A stretch of DNA of 64,000 nt from the NCBI GenBank assembly GCA_013396995.1, contig VWZP01006030.1:912471-976470 (forward strand), written 5' to 3'. Position numbers and translations under genes: made by a program. Origin of the DNA: Dicaeum eximium (taxonomy: Eukaryota; Chordata; Aves; Passeriformes; Dicaeidae). Under the pieces are notes generated by a model. It was not told the DNA's origin and did not search any database. It saw only the letters and a list, made by a program, of their open reading frames with translations. Shown here one piece after another: positions 23,491-36,368 of this stretch; the first letter of the stretch is position 1; each line of letters opens with the position of its first letter.

Positions 23491-26424
23491 GCTTAAAAAA
23501 TGCATATGCCTGTGCTTAAAGGTGAGGGAAAGGTAAGTAGGTTATGGTGAAGTCATGTGGTATGATTGACTTGTTTTTATAAACATGTTTGTTTACTTAT
23601 CCTGCTAAAAGCGTGGGTGCTAGAACAGAGGAACTGTGGTGTATCTTGTAGCAGGAAAAGGGATGGAGGCAGGCAGGCAGAAACATGTGAGGGAGGCATG
23701 GAAATCTTTTAAACTGGATTTATCTCTGGAGATGTGACATGAAACTGCCCCCTGCAACATCAGTGTTCCAGGGTGGTCATCCCCCTTCCCCATATCCCTT
23801 AGGACAACCCAACTGATCCATGTGCAGCTTTGTGCTGCACACAGCCTGCAGATCATTCCTGGGCAGTGCCATGTTCTTGTCTCTGTCCTCTTGTGGCTCA
23901 GTTCCCCTTGCCTGGTATTGCTGTCCCTGGGGTTCCTGTGAGTTCTCTGCCTGTTTTCTCCCTGCCTTTGACAAAGAGAACCTTTAACTAGCAGAGTTGG
24001 TGGGGTAATTTGGCTGAAAATTATCCTTTGATAATGCTGATTGGGATGTCATGCAAGATCCAAGGTGGTCCTACAGAATGAAAGAGACAGTGACACTGTT
24101 TGTGGGAGCCAGGGGTTAAATATTGCATGGGGCTTAGAGCTGCTGAAGGTAAATGTCTGCAGAATTCTTTGTACCCCATCATCCAAATTTCATTCTGTAC
24201 ATGATTTCTTACAGAGAAATTGTTCTGCAAACACTATAAAGAGCTGTAAGGTATTAAAATTGGATTTAGGTTAGCATCCTCCCACCTGGAAATCCAGGTG
24301 CTTTACTTATCATGACTTGAGCTCTCCAGAGCTTGGAGACAACCATAAAGCTTCTGTGAACATCCTTAAATAGCTGTTCTGCATGTATAAATGCTGCTCC
24401 TAATTTCCAGAGCAGTGATATGTATTGCTGTGCATAGCTCTTTCTTTCCCTGGGTATTAATTTCCCTCTACTTCTGCTGAGGAGCCTGGCAGCAGGGGTG
24501 GCAGGGCTTGTGTTACAATCTTCTGTCTGGTCAAATTCCCCTTCTCCATTTAGTAGAAGGTGCAAGTGGGCAAGAGAGAAGAAATGCTGTGTGGGAGACA
24601 GAAAAAAGGAAGGAAATACTGTTTGGAAAATTTAAACAACTGTAATTGGTGGTAGTAATTGGAGGTGTCCAGATAAGGTGGTGGAGGGGTAACATCACAA
24701 CATATCTATGTTCTTGTAATCCTCAGTGTTTTCCTAGCATCTCTCATCACAGGGAAATAATTTCCTTGGTGTGGAGTACAGCAATTATTTTTAAGGCCAT
24801 GCTAAAATCTAAGATTGGTTTTTAGCTGGTGTGGGGCAGCAAAACTGAGTGACCTCAGCCGAGCTCAGAGGATTCTCTGCACACCAAGTCCTGGTTTATG
24901 GTCCTGTTGCCATCAAATACCCCACAGGTTGGTTCCAGGTGGTGAATACAGGGTGCTGCATCCAGAGAGACATTTTAAGGGAGGTATGGATGACACAAAA
25001 CCAGCTCACCCTGCTACAGTGCTGGGATTTAGCCAGCAGATGTTTATAAACAGGGTGGATGGGCCAAGCTGTGGCTTTCCCCTTAATCCACACAGCACAG
25101 CTCCTCTCAGGAGCCTCCTGAGCCTTGAGGTCAGTGCTGCTTCTGGGGAAGAAAAGCTGCCAATTAAGGGGCTGGCTGCCTGATGTCCTTTTCTGGTTTA
25201 TGTGTTGGCAGGCTAATTGCAAAGTTGTCATCTTGGGGGAGAAAAAGGTGGAAAAGACAAATGGGGAAAGGCTGGTTGGATTTTGTTCTCAGCCTGAGGA
25301 GGTGCATAGTTGGAGTGTGGAGTTTATTGGGAAATGGAGGTCTAACCCAGTGGCCTTGGAAATCAATAGGAAGCCTCCAACTGGCTTCAGTGTCTCTTTG
25401 TTCTAAGCAAACAGAAAATTGTGGAAATAGGAAAACAAAATGATAACAAAGCTGCAGAATGCACATTTATCCTGGGCTCTGTGGAGATGCAATTACCTGT
25501 CTAGGCTTGTGGAGAGACAAAACAGTGATGCTTCTCTTAAGGGAAATGACTGAAACAAACAGACAAACAAACCAACCCAAATAATGCATTCAGGGGAATT
25601 GCATGGAGGAGTCTGCAAAGGAGGAGGATTAAAGGCTTGGCTCTGCCTGTTGCAGTCCTACCCAAACCTGAGTTTAAAAGCAAAGTGAAACAGTACAAGG
25701 AGTGGAGGAGGCAGCCCCAGTTCTACAAGGAGATGGAGATTCATTAGCCAAAAGGTAAAGGAGAATAAATAAAAGAAACAACCAAAAACTTCCTTGTGTA
25801 GAGTCAAAGAACTGAGATTTGTTAGAGCTGTATAGAAGGGAGAAAACCCAAGTTGGCAATAAATTAAAAACAAACGGGTTGTCTTGGGAGTCTTCAGTCT
25901 ACCTGGCTCTCTGTGAATGTATCTTATACCTGGTGCCTTCTATAACTACAGTAGAAAATCAGGGTGGTCCATGGTGTACAGTGAGGGTGCTGCCTTGTAT
26001 ATGTATTCCTGAACAATGCCTGGTTACTATGGTGATAGGCACTCTAGAAAGTGTTCATATGGAATCCTTGACAATTTGTAATCCAGTGGGGAGAGTGATG
26101 GTCTGAGAGGGAGTGTCTGCCAGATGGAGAGCCTCCAGAGAACACCCCTGCAGGGACTGATGGATCCTCACTGGAAACCTTTGATTCATATGCTGAATTA
26201 GTATATTTTGAGAGAAATAAAATGAGCTCTACACACCCAGCCTCTGTAGCTTTGCTGGCTAGATATTGACTCAGAAACTTAAGGACACCTGAGTAAATAC
26301 ACTGGATTTTGCTTTTAGTGAGGCCTACCAGGTATTTGAGCTCTATCTGCTTTTAAGCAGCTAATTCCATATGTAGGTGATATTAAGAATCTTGAGAAGC
26401 CAATGGACTGGGGTGAGACTCGTG

Positions 26425-26875
26425 AAATCAGTCATGGAGGTTTGAAAGGACCTTGGGAGATCACCTAGTCCCCAGCTCAAGCAGGGCCAGCTCGACAGTG
26501 ACTCCTGAGTGCCACATCCAGATGGAAGTTAAATATCTCCAAGGAAGGAGAGCCTCTGAGCAACTTGTTCTAGGAGTGACCATTCTCATAGCAGAAAAGT
26601 TCTGCATGTTAAAATGGCATTTCCTGTATGCCACTTTGTGCCCATTGGCACCACTGAGAAGAGTCTGTCTTTGTCTTCTTTACATTCTCCTGTCAAATAT
26701 TGATACACATAAATAAGGTATTCCCTGGCCCTTCTCTTCTTGAAAGCTGAACAGTCCCAGCTCTCCCAGCCTCTTCTTTTGTGCCCAGTACTCCCACCCT
26801 TTATGGCCCTTTGCTGGACTCACTCCAGTATTTCCATGTCTCTGCTGTATTGTGGAGCCCAGCCTTGGAGAGCTT
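26425..26875 (-). mobile_element. CR1 LINE 3' fragment
   Basis: The plus strand reads as reversed CR1: ctcaagcagggccagctcga, gtgccacatccagatggaag, then a stretch near 26750-26840 with agctctcccagcctcttc and ccctttgctggactcactcc. The terminal octamers are not preserved. Diverged. Confidence 0.85.
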
Positions 26876-28282
26876 GGCCATGGGCATTGTCCTTTGGACA
26901 CCATCCACACTGTCCATCAGAAAATGATCAAAGGAGGCAGGATCCAGAGCTGTGTGTCCCAGCTCTCCACTCTGACAGCCAGACCATGCTTTCTAGCCAG
27001 GCTCAGAGATGGTTCCCTTCTCTGGCTTCTGTTCCTTGCTGCAGTGAAAGCCTGGTTGGAATGATTAGCAGAAGTGGAGAAGTTGATGAGTCACTGTTGT
27101 GTGGAGCAGTGCAATTTTGTGTGGAGCACTGCACAGATCTGCCCACCCATCTCGGGTGAACATTTATTTATGGTGCTCTCAAAGTGATACTGTAATATCC
27201 TTTCCTAGCCCACATTCCCGCTGGTGCCTGCTCACTACGAGATTTCTTTCTTTTTTTTCCTCCCCCCAATGTGTTAAATAAGATTATAGTGTATTGAGGT
27301 TGAAGGGAGCAGGATATTATTAGGATTTTTATCATCAAATTACTACTTTAGGCAATTTGGAAGTCTCTTATCAGTCATGTAGAGCACAATGTACTGCACC
27401 TGGCCTTGACATCCTCTCCCAGCACCAAAGCAAGATTCAGTGATCACCCAGAGGTTACCCAGGGTGAAGGGGAAAAACATTTTGGTGTGAACAGCTGTTC
27501 CTGGTGCTGGCTGCTTTACTCTCAGGGAGGGTTCAGGGACATGCATTTGTCTCAGTGAAGCATTTCCCCTGCTTGCTAAGTTGTGCTTCACTAATGTACT
27601 CATCTGCCAGGAGGCTTTTTTCAGTTTATGCCCATTCCAAAAAGAAAGCACATCTCCCCACTTCTCCCACCTCCTTGCTCTGCCCAGGGAGGGCTCCAGG
27701 GGCTGGAGGAGGCACCTGATGCCTGCAGGGAAATGTGAGTCCTTTGCCATCTTTGTCTTCGATGCAGTGTGAGGTAAGTGATCTGTTGAAGGGGTCTATG
27801 GGAGGTAGAGCTGCTCATCCACCACTTTCTCCTCATCTGTTGCAGTCATGGAAGGGGTCAAGTCATATTTAATTTTGGTATGAAATTAGATCGTGTTTAG
27901 AGGCAAATTCAGTGGGTTGCCTGGCAGGGAACCTGGATTACTCTCAGCACTGATAAATTTAAGTTGCTAAGTGCAAGTGTTAAAATAGTACCTTCTCTGT
28001 TTCAGAAGAAGTTAAATACCTCTATTTCTGATCATTTGGCAATTTCATTCTATACTTCTATTCTAATAAAACAACAATATTTGATAAAATCAAAGGTGAT
28101 AGAAATGCAACAATGAGTTTTTGGATTCCCAAATGCTGATATGTTTGTGTCCTGAAAGCCACTCAAAAGTGGCAAAAAAAAAAAAAAGACTGCTTCTTTT
28201 CCCTGGCCAAAGCCAAGCACAGCTCTCCTTGTGCACTGCCTAGAGCAGTGCTTAGAGCAGCTGCTTCTGGTTTTCACTTTGG
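26876..28282. other. Unique intronic sequence
   Basis: No gene recognised. A 135-codon minus-strand frame (27343-27750) has no domain. A 14-base A run lies near 28173. Confidence 0.55.
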
Positions 28283-28428
28283 TGACATCCCTGGAAGTGT
28301 TCAAGGCCAGGCTGGATGGGGCTCTGAGCAGCCTGCTCTAGTGGAAGGTGTCTCTGCCCTTGGCAGGTGTTGGAGCTAAATCATCTTTAATGACCCTTCC
28401 AACCCCAAACCATTCTATAGTTCTACAG
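28283..28428 (+). mobile_element. CR1 LINE 3' tail
   Basis: The last ~145 bases of a CR1: catccctggaagtgttcaag, gctctagtggaaggtgtctc, then aaccccaaaccattctatag at the 3' end. Confidence 0.92.
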
Positions 28429-29082
28429 TGGGTGAACCCATTGTGGTGATACTCCTTTCCTCCACTATAATACTAAATCTTGACTTCTTATTTTGACTCA
28501 TGCCACCCTTCAACCAGTTTTGAGAGTCTGTTAAATCTAACACTCAAAAATTAACTCTGAGGGCAGCAGTGAAGTGGTTAACAAGAAGGGCAGGGGAGCA
28601 CAGTGATGGAGATGAAAGGGAGATGAGACAGGATTATCCAGGCCAAGTTTGTGTTTGCCACAGGGGGATGAGTCAGTGGTGACGGTGGCTAATGTAGATT
28701 TTGAGATGTGAGGGATTTTTTTCCAAGCGAGTTTTTCAATGGAAAATATGGTTTAAATGTGGACTAATGTGAAATGATACAACAGGGACAGTAAAGTGCA
28801 TATGTTAAACTGGGCAGCTCTGCAGCAGCCACATGCTGAAAGCCTTGATGGGTTATTTATTGCAGATTATATGACAGGGAAAGAAATCTGGCTCATCAGA
28901 GGTCAGGGAAATTAAATGTTGTCCTTTTGTCATGGTAGGTGCTGCAATGGATCCGTTACCTCCTGTTACATCTTTTGATGGGCATGCAGAACAGCTTGTT
29001 GCTCAGTGGATGAGGTCAGGTTTTAGAGTTACAGCTGACTAACTTCTAGGCCAGCAGTAATGTTTCTGGTTATGAATCTATC

Positions 29083-29248
29083 ATAAACTCATAGAATGAT
29101 TTGGGTTGGAAAGGACCTTAAAGATCATCTTGTTCCAACCCCCTGCCACGGGCAGGGACACCTTCCACTAGACCAGGTTTCTCAGAGCCCTGTCCAACCC
29201 GGCCCTTGGACACTTCCAGGCATGGGGCATCCACAACTCGATTTTGGA
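29083..29248 (-). mobile_element. CR1 LINE 3' tail, antisense
   Basis: The plus strand begins with the reversed terminus (tcatagaatgatttgggttg) and continues through cagggacaccttccactaga and ttggacacttccaggcatgg. Same subfamily as the sense tails at 28.3, 29.7 and 47.9 kb. Confidence 0.93.
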
Positions 29249-29691
29249 ACATGAAATGCTTTCTCCATAGATAAAGAAAAGCAGCTTACCAGATAGAATA
29301 TTGATTACCCACTATGGAAGTGTTTTTACATAAAGACAGTTTCTCAGTACTATCAGATAATGGTGCTACTGGTGCTAATGGACTTTGAGCTCGTTGCATA
29401 TTAATGAAGCAGACCTGCCTTTTTTCCCCTGTTTTGTGCAAAATTTTGACTTCCATAGGTTTCAGGAGAGGTCACCCAGTTTACACCTGGTGGGGCTTAT
29501 CCTGTTTACATGTCATTTACTTCTGTGCCAATATGTGAATACTGTGTCTCTACTTCCCTGTGAACATGTGGCAGCACTCATCAAAGTCCAAAAACATGTG
29601 ATGGGAATGTGTTAGCCCAGGCAGGTTAAGTCCTGTGCTTAACATTTAGTCAGCAATACTGCTCCCCAAACCCTTCTAATATCTTTAATGA

Positions 29692-29838
29692 TGGAGCTGT
29701 TCAGGGCCAGGCTGATGAGGAGTGACCACCTTGGTCTAGTGGAAGGTGTCCCTGCCCATGGTATGGGAGCTGGAACAAGATGATCTTTAAGGCCTCTTCC
29801 AACCCAAATCATTCTGTGAATCTGTGATTCTGTGATGA
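29692..29838 (+). mobile_element. CR1 LINE 3' tail, sense
   Basis: Contains ggtctagtggaaggtgtccc, gatgatctttaaggcctc and a terminal octamer array (attctgtgaatctgtgattctgtga, 29811 to about 29836). Forms an inverted repeat with the antisense tail at 29093-29175. Confidence 0.94.
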
Positions 29839-31012
29839 AAGTTCACACACAATCAGTGCTGTTGGTGACTGATTTAGCTGGCCCAAGTTTCCTAAAAGCA
29901 GGAAAATATATTTCTTCCTCTGAAAACAGTAGTCATTTCTTTACTCCTCTGCCAACATCTGTCAGTGTGTGCCAGTCACAGTTTATGTGTGTTCATCCAA
30001 AGCATGCCATACTCTAGCACCCACAAAGCCCCAGGCCTAAAGGGCCTTGGCTTATGCCTCTGGCTTTTGGAGACCATTGCTAAACAAATTACTGAGTCTG
30101 ACAGCATGCATGCCATGGCCCTCCGTGGCTGTTAATGCCAATATTTGCCAGATTTTGGCAAGAATGCTGAGCAGTGAGAGTTTTCTCTTATGGCCACCCT
30201 AGATGTGGTAAGTGGCACAGAAAGTGCTAACAGGTACCTAAGTAGGTAGAGCTGGAGGGGGGTGACTACAGCTTTTCCTGTGTAGAGGCAGAGTAGAAAT
30301 CCAAATCTACCTTATGGTAACATACAGCAAAGTTTTTTTTGGGGGGATTTTTTATGTAAACTGATTGCTTTTCACTGGAGAGACATTTCTTCTGTTATAA
30401 AGAACCTGGTGGTTGGTACCTGACAACAGGGTTCATTGCACTGGGCTTAGAAAAATATTGCTTGTATATCAGCAAAGATTAAGGGCCTGAATCTGTTCCC
30501 ACTGAGACAGCTGTGAGGTTACCAAGCAAAGAGCATCCAGCATTACGAAATGATTTGGTAAATCTGGGTGAGATCAGCAGTAACTGAGAGCAGCCTAAAG
30601 AACAGCACAGATGAGGCAAGCTGAGTGCAAGCTGGGTAGATGCTGTTGTTTTGTGCAAGGGACAGTCATCTGGAGTCAGGACATGGGCAAAAAGCAAGGC
30701 TAAGCAGCTTAGTAGACAATTAGGCTGTGGCTGAAGGAAAGGAAATGCTCCTGTGATTTACATGTCAGCAAAGTTGTCAGATTGGGGTTCTGCTCCTGAC
30801 TCTGCCACAGGCTCTCAGACTCCTTCATTCACTGTCAGTGCTCCCCCCTACAAAGCCTTGCTCCTGCTGCAGAGCTGCTGAGATACAGGGCTGGCTATAT
30901 GGGCAGCAAAATGTTCCACTGTGGGCTTTGAGCTCATTGCAAAACCAGTCATGTCTTTGTTGAGAGAAGGATGCTGGTGGCAAGGCTGGTTCCTACAGTA
31001 TTGATAGCTATT

Positions 31013-31080
31013 TATGTGTGTATATATATATATGTGTATTTATATAGCTATGAATGTAGGTATGTATGTATGTATATGTA
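31013..31080. repeat. TA / TGTA composite microsatellite
   Basis: A (TG)n-(TA)n block followed by tgta tetramers. It produces a chance Tyr/Ile/His-rich reading frame on the minus strand. Confidence 0.92.
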
Positions 31081-33567
31081 GCTGTAAGGTTCTCATCTTT
31101 GTCTCTGGTTACCACAGACTTGGAAGTGCTTTTTTGGAGGTGGTAGAGGGGGTAAGAATAGGAATGTAGCTGTAGCCTCCTCTTCTTCACCCTGATCTCT
31201 CCTGGTGTCTTTGGCTGGCCATGGAGAGAACATGGGGGAAGCTGCACCATGGTCTCCATCAGGCTAAATCAAAAGCTGAGAGTGCCTGCTTTGTAAAAAC
31301 AAGCTGTTGTAAACAAGGAGTTGTTGATCTTTTGGGTAGAGGAATCAGCCCATTGTGGTCATTTAGCAGAATGATGGTCCTTTGGAAATGGCCTGGAACA
31401 CGACACACCCCTATTGGGAAAACAGATCAATCATCTACTCAAAAGGCAGTATTTGCCTCAAGGTTTTATGCCAAAGTCAGTGTTCTGTGTTTGAGGATAT
31501 GCAGGGTTTGTCTGTGCAAGCCCAGTGGCTGGTAAAGCTCAGGGGCACAGGGGCTAGCACTGGTTTTGGAAGTGGCCAGTTTTCCTGCAGCATCTTGGAG
31601 GGGCTGAAACCTTTTGGACAATGACCTCAGGAAGCTCAAAGTCACTTGTGCTTGTCTTGTGCACATGGAAAGCTCTCTAGGAGCACACGGATTGCTGTGA
31701 AAAGGGAAAGGGAGGAACAGATGGGAAAGAAAAAGGCAGGAGGGGGAAAATGGATATGGCAAAGGCAGGCCAGACTTGGAATTAGTGGTGGCTGAACCTG
31801 CTAGCCAGAACATGCCAGGAGGAAGCAGAGATCATGCTCAGCCATCAAAACATCCTTGCTATCCCTTGCCAGACATTTCTCCCTGGAAAGACAAATAAAA
31901 TAGGAAGCTGAGTGATTTAATGTCATCCCAGGAGCCTTCAGCACAGCGTCATCAGCGTGGCATGGCATGGGCTGACCTTCCCTACCCCGAGTCACACTTT
32001 GTCCTCACTTGGTTTGGAGTCCCTCTCTGGGACAGGCCAGGGAAGATCAGACTGCCAGGAGCCAGAGAGTGACAGGCTGTGACATGTCCTGCACGGCCTG
32101 GAGCAGCAAGGAATGTGACACGGCCCTCCAGCTGAAACACAAGAAAATGCAAGAGCACTGTCCCTAATTTGTCAGCTCTGGTGATGTGAGGAATGGGAGG
32201 TGACACCCCTGGCACAGCCACTGTTAGGGGCTCAGCCCTGATCTGCTTCAGTGGGTGTTTATTTCCAACTGGTCCCCTTGCCCACAGAGGTACCTGAAAA
32301 GATCTGCTAAATATGCTGAATTATCTGTTTGCTATAACAGCCAGTGAAACAGTAATTTTGGCAAAGAACAGGTTTTCAGGAAATCAATTACCTAAAATTC
32401 AACCTCCAGCTGGGTAAAGTCCTGCAGATTCCAGTATAGTGTTTATGGAGCCTAATGTAAATCTTGTGTTGTGAATTGCTCTCTCCCCATTTTAATTCTG
32501 ACTGCTTTCAACAAATGCAGCAAGGAACACCCTTTAAAACCCTGTCAGTCAGCTCTTCCCCATGCACCTTTCAAAAATGGGCAATGAGGCTGCTGATCTC
32601 TACCTTGTTACATCCAGAGATCATAAAATGAGACTTGTGTTTAAATGGATTATGTAGCTTTGCTCAGTGGCTTCGTGTGGAGAGCAGAGACTGTGAGCCA
32701 GGATTTCTGGTTCCCTGCACTGCCTGTTGGCAGTGGCTGGGCTCTTCCACAGTGTGTGGCATGGCCACCTGTCTCATTATTTGGTAGCAGACTGGGGCTT
32801 CCTTTGAATCCACCTTCCTAAGGGACTGTCCTGGATCCCTCCCACAGAGCTGGATTATTTCCTGTTTATTCCTTTTCTGTTTTCATTATATACTTTAGTC
32901 TTAAACTCTGCAGAATGCAAGTGGAAAGGTGATACACAGATGAATTTAGAGGTTCCAGCTTGTGTGTGAATCCCCCTGGACTCTTGGCATGACTTCCAGC
33001 TATGCTGTAGGTGCTGGGAAAGAAGTAGATGGCCTCAGATCAGGATATAAAATGTGCTACACTCCCTGCAGGCATAAGCAAAGTGGGGAGAAGAAACCAC
33101 CAGTACAGGCACTGGGAAGAAAAAAGGATGAGACTGAAGGTCTCAGGAAAGGGAGTTCCTCACTTACAGTTCTAGTAAGGGGAGATATTCAGACCTTCTT
33201 TTGTCATTACTATAAAAAAACCCTGGAAATGCAGGGAAATACCAGGAAATGCACAAAAAAAGACAGTGGGAAGGCACTGTAAAATACTAGTTAGGGGTTA
33301 AATCTGGAGAGCAAGTTCAAGGGATGAGTTAAAGGGCTTGTGCTATGTAGCTACAAAAATGTAATGTGTGTAAAAACCAAAGAAAGGGGGGAATGATTTG
33401 GCTTAGCAGTAATGGGGGGGGAGGGTGGGGAGTTATGGAAGATTTCAAACAAAACCAGGCTGAGTACAGGAGAAATCTGCAGTCAGATGTGTAACTTTGC
33501 AGAATAAGCTCCCATGGAGATGTGTGGCACTTGGTTGGGAGTTTGTGACCAGGTAAGAGCACAGAAG

Positions 33568-33627
33568 GGATAAGGGCAAATGGACATTTGGAAAAATGGA
33601 TAAGGGCAAATGGACATCTGGAGAAAG
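33568..33627 (+). repeat. 30-bp tandem duplication
   Basis: ggataagggcaaatggacat is found at 33568 and again at 33598, in adjacent 30-bp units differing at a few bases. In a chance minus-strand frame it gives a repeated decapeptide. Confidence 0.92.
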
Positions 33628-35053
33628 AAACGTGTGTGAGCAAGTCTGATGGGATAGGAATGCACGTGAAGATGTGTTGTGAGGACCCCTGGGTACTTTG
33701 TCCATAAATAATACGGACAGAAGAGCTGGGTGAATCCAGTGGGATGGCTTTCCAAGCAGCTATCACAAGGAAGATTTTTATGAGAAAAATCACAAATCAG
33801 CAGGGTTTATCTGAGCATTTTCATGTCTCGTGCTTGCTGTTCAGAGATCTCACAACTATTTTCACTTACTGATGGACAGACACCACTCTTCTTAATTTAT
33901 GGAGACAATAAAGAGAAGACTTGGAAAGGGAAGACTCTCTGCAGTCACGTAGGTGGTTAGTGACTGACTTTAAATAAATTATTCTTATCATTTAGGCTTT
34001 TATCTGAAGTGTACCATCTTTGAAGCTCATATATACATATACAATTTATATATTTTTCCTTTTTATCCTTTTCCAATGAGTACTGGAACCTGCTGTACCC
34101 AAAGTGTTGCTGGGAAGCTGTGTCATGGTTGGGGATCTCTATCTCCATCTAAATCACAAGAGATACCTGTCAAATTTACTTCACAACTTTGAAGATTTTT
34201 TAAAACACATTTTCAAAAATATTTGACATTGTAATGGTTCTCCAGACCCAAGTGAAGGAATGTCTGAGGTCTCTTCAGCGTCACTTCAGCAACTTCAACC
34301 AAACAGCAGCTTTCTTGGCTTCTTATTGTGCCTGTTGTTATAATCAGTATGAAGGAGCTGCTGTATTCTAAATTTACAGGAAGCCACAAGTTCGTGTTCA
34401 TTCATTTATTTTTCATTCATGCACTGAGCAGGAGTCAGCCAACAGCTGTTGCAACAGGATTCAGGGGGCGAGAAAACGGCAGCAAATCAGGGATTACAAA
34501 TAAGTCCCTTGTGAACAAGAAGTAAAATTTCCAGGTGAACAAGTCAGAGACAGAAATATCTGTAACTGTTAAAAAAAGTAGTCCTTAACTAAGAAGTTAG
34601 TTTCATGAAGCGTCAGCCTGGAGCTCCAGAGAAATTTCCTGAGAAACAAAACCATTTGAAATCTGCAAGTCTTGGAGTATCTGTGAATTTGTCATGAGAC
34701 AGATAGGTCCAGTGGTGGCAAGAGACATTGCATTTTCTTTTCTTTCCTCTCTTATTTGATGTGCCTGTTTATTCTTAGCCACAGTCATTTTCCCAATCTC
34801 TCTAACCCCCCAGGATCCATTTGTGCTCATTCTTCATTCTGTATTTATTTAATACATGCAAGAAGAAGCTGGTTGATGAAACACACTACTGAACTGAATG
34901 AGGCCATCAGACGAGAAAATGGGTTTATTTTTCTCCTTAATGACAATTCAGATAAGTAGGCAATGACTCTTGGAGGATTTTGCATTGAGATCATGGAGTT
35001 ACAGGCAGTTCTCCTTCTATAGCTGCACTCAAAGCCTCATCCTTGGTCCTGAA

Positions 35054-35155
35054 CATAGAATTGCAGAGTGATTGATGTTGAAAGGAACCCCAGTGGTATC
35101 ACCTGGTCCAGCCTCCCTGCTCAAGTGGGGTCTTCTTGGAGCACTTTGCCCAGTG
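35054..35155 (-). mobile_element. CR1 LINE 3' tail, short and diverged
   Basis: The plus strand carries a degraded reversed CR1 end (atagaattgcagagtgattg, ggaaccccagtggtatcacc, ctccctgctcaagtggggtc). It loses similarity near 35155. Confidence 0.75.
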
Positions 35156-36250
35156 AGGGACACTCATGTGTGATGTTCATGAGCTTTGTCCTCTTGGCAC
35201 TGATGGCGTTGTGCAGTGAGATGCACCTGGGACTTGGAACCGAGCACAGATCCATGTTCAGAGATCCCACGTTGATTTCCAGACCCACAAATGTCTGTAG
35301 AAAAGTACCCCCCAAGCACCACCCCTAAACCTGAACTAAACCAGAGAGCCAGGCCCTTCCTCTCCCTCTGGGTGGAGCTGATTGATGACATCAAAGGAGG
35401 CAGTGTCTCTTTTCCCTAAGCCCCATATTTGAGCACAATGGTCTCCAAAGCAGCAGCTGGAGAGCCCAAGTCCATGAGGATGAGAGGTGCTGGTGTGATG
35501 CTGGTGTGAAGTCAGGCTTTGGCAGACATTCGGCTGCAGCTGAATTTCCCCAATTTTCACAATTTCCCCAATGCCATGAGCCACCTGCTGCAGAGGGGGG
35601 TTGGTGGCTGCTGGTGTGGCCACCAGAGCAGGGCTTAACCAGCTACACAAGGTCAAGTTAAAGAAAAGCTACAATGTTAGGACTCTCACTAGGACCTGAC
35701 TGTTGAAGAGGATCTGTAACACACATCTGTGTGTCCCCAGATCTGTATGTGGCTGAATCTGACATCCTTTACTGCTCAGCTTAACCTACAGACTTTGCAG
35801 GAGCAAATATCTTAGGCATGCAAGGAGCAAGATCTCCTTCCTGTCTGAGACGGGATTTTGTCCTAATTTGGTTAATGCCAATTGCCCATGCTTCCTGATA
35901 AGCTGAATAACTGCAGTTGGGATCATCTTCATGGAAATTTCCATGTGCCCCTTGCAGAGAAGCCAATAACCAGCTGTCAGGCAATGAACCTCAGCCCAAA
36001 CATCCGACCAGGACGGCTGCTGAATGGGTGTGGAGGGAATGATGAGTCCAAATCCACGTCTGACTCCTGCCTCTGTGTGGTGACAGAGTGCTGGGGCTGC
36101 TGTGGAGGGGCTGCCCCACCTATGCAAGAAACTTCCAGGTGGAGAAATGGGAGCTGCTGCTGTCAGATTGCCCATTAATTCAGCCCAATTATGAATAGAG
36201 AGGATGTCTGCTTCCTTTGGTCTTCATCCCTTTCAGTGCAGAGTTGGAAT

Positions 36251-36368
36251 GAAATGTTGTGATTGGTTCTGGGATATTGTAGCTTTTTTTTTGTTGTTGT
36301 TGTTTTNGTGAAATGTTGTGATTGGTTCTGAGATATTGTAGTTTTCTTTTTTGTGCCCAGCAGTCTCC
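36251..36368 (+). repeat. 59-bp tandem duplication around a single N
   Basis: gaaatgttgtgattggttct followed by a gatattgtag segment and a T-rich run begins at 36251 and again at 36310, with an undetermined base at 36307 just before the second copy. The copies are nearly identical, so this is either a very recent duplication or an assembly join. Confidence 0.85.
36307..36307. other. Single undetermined base
   Basis: One N sits in the T/GTT-rich junction between the two duplicated segments. Confidence 1.

Larger units (their letters stand above)
19971..26424. other. Mostly unique intronic sequence
   Basis: No gene recognised. It contains an AT dinucleotide tract (20321-20351), an A-rich run (22619-22660) and a tagcttt-repeat hairpin (23428-23490). 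Frames up to 122 codons lack domains. Confidence 0.55.
29839..35053. other. Mostly unique intronic sequence
   Basis: No gene or transposon family recognised. It contains the TA/TGTA microsatellite at 31013-31080, a G-rich run near 33412-33430 and a 30-bp duplication at 33568-33627. Confidence 0.5.
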
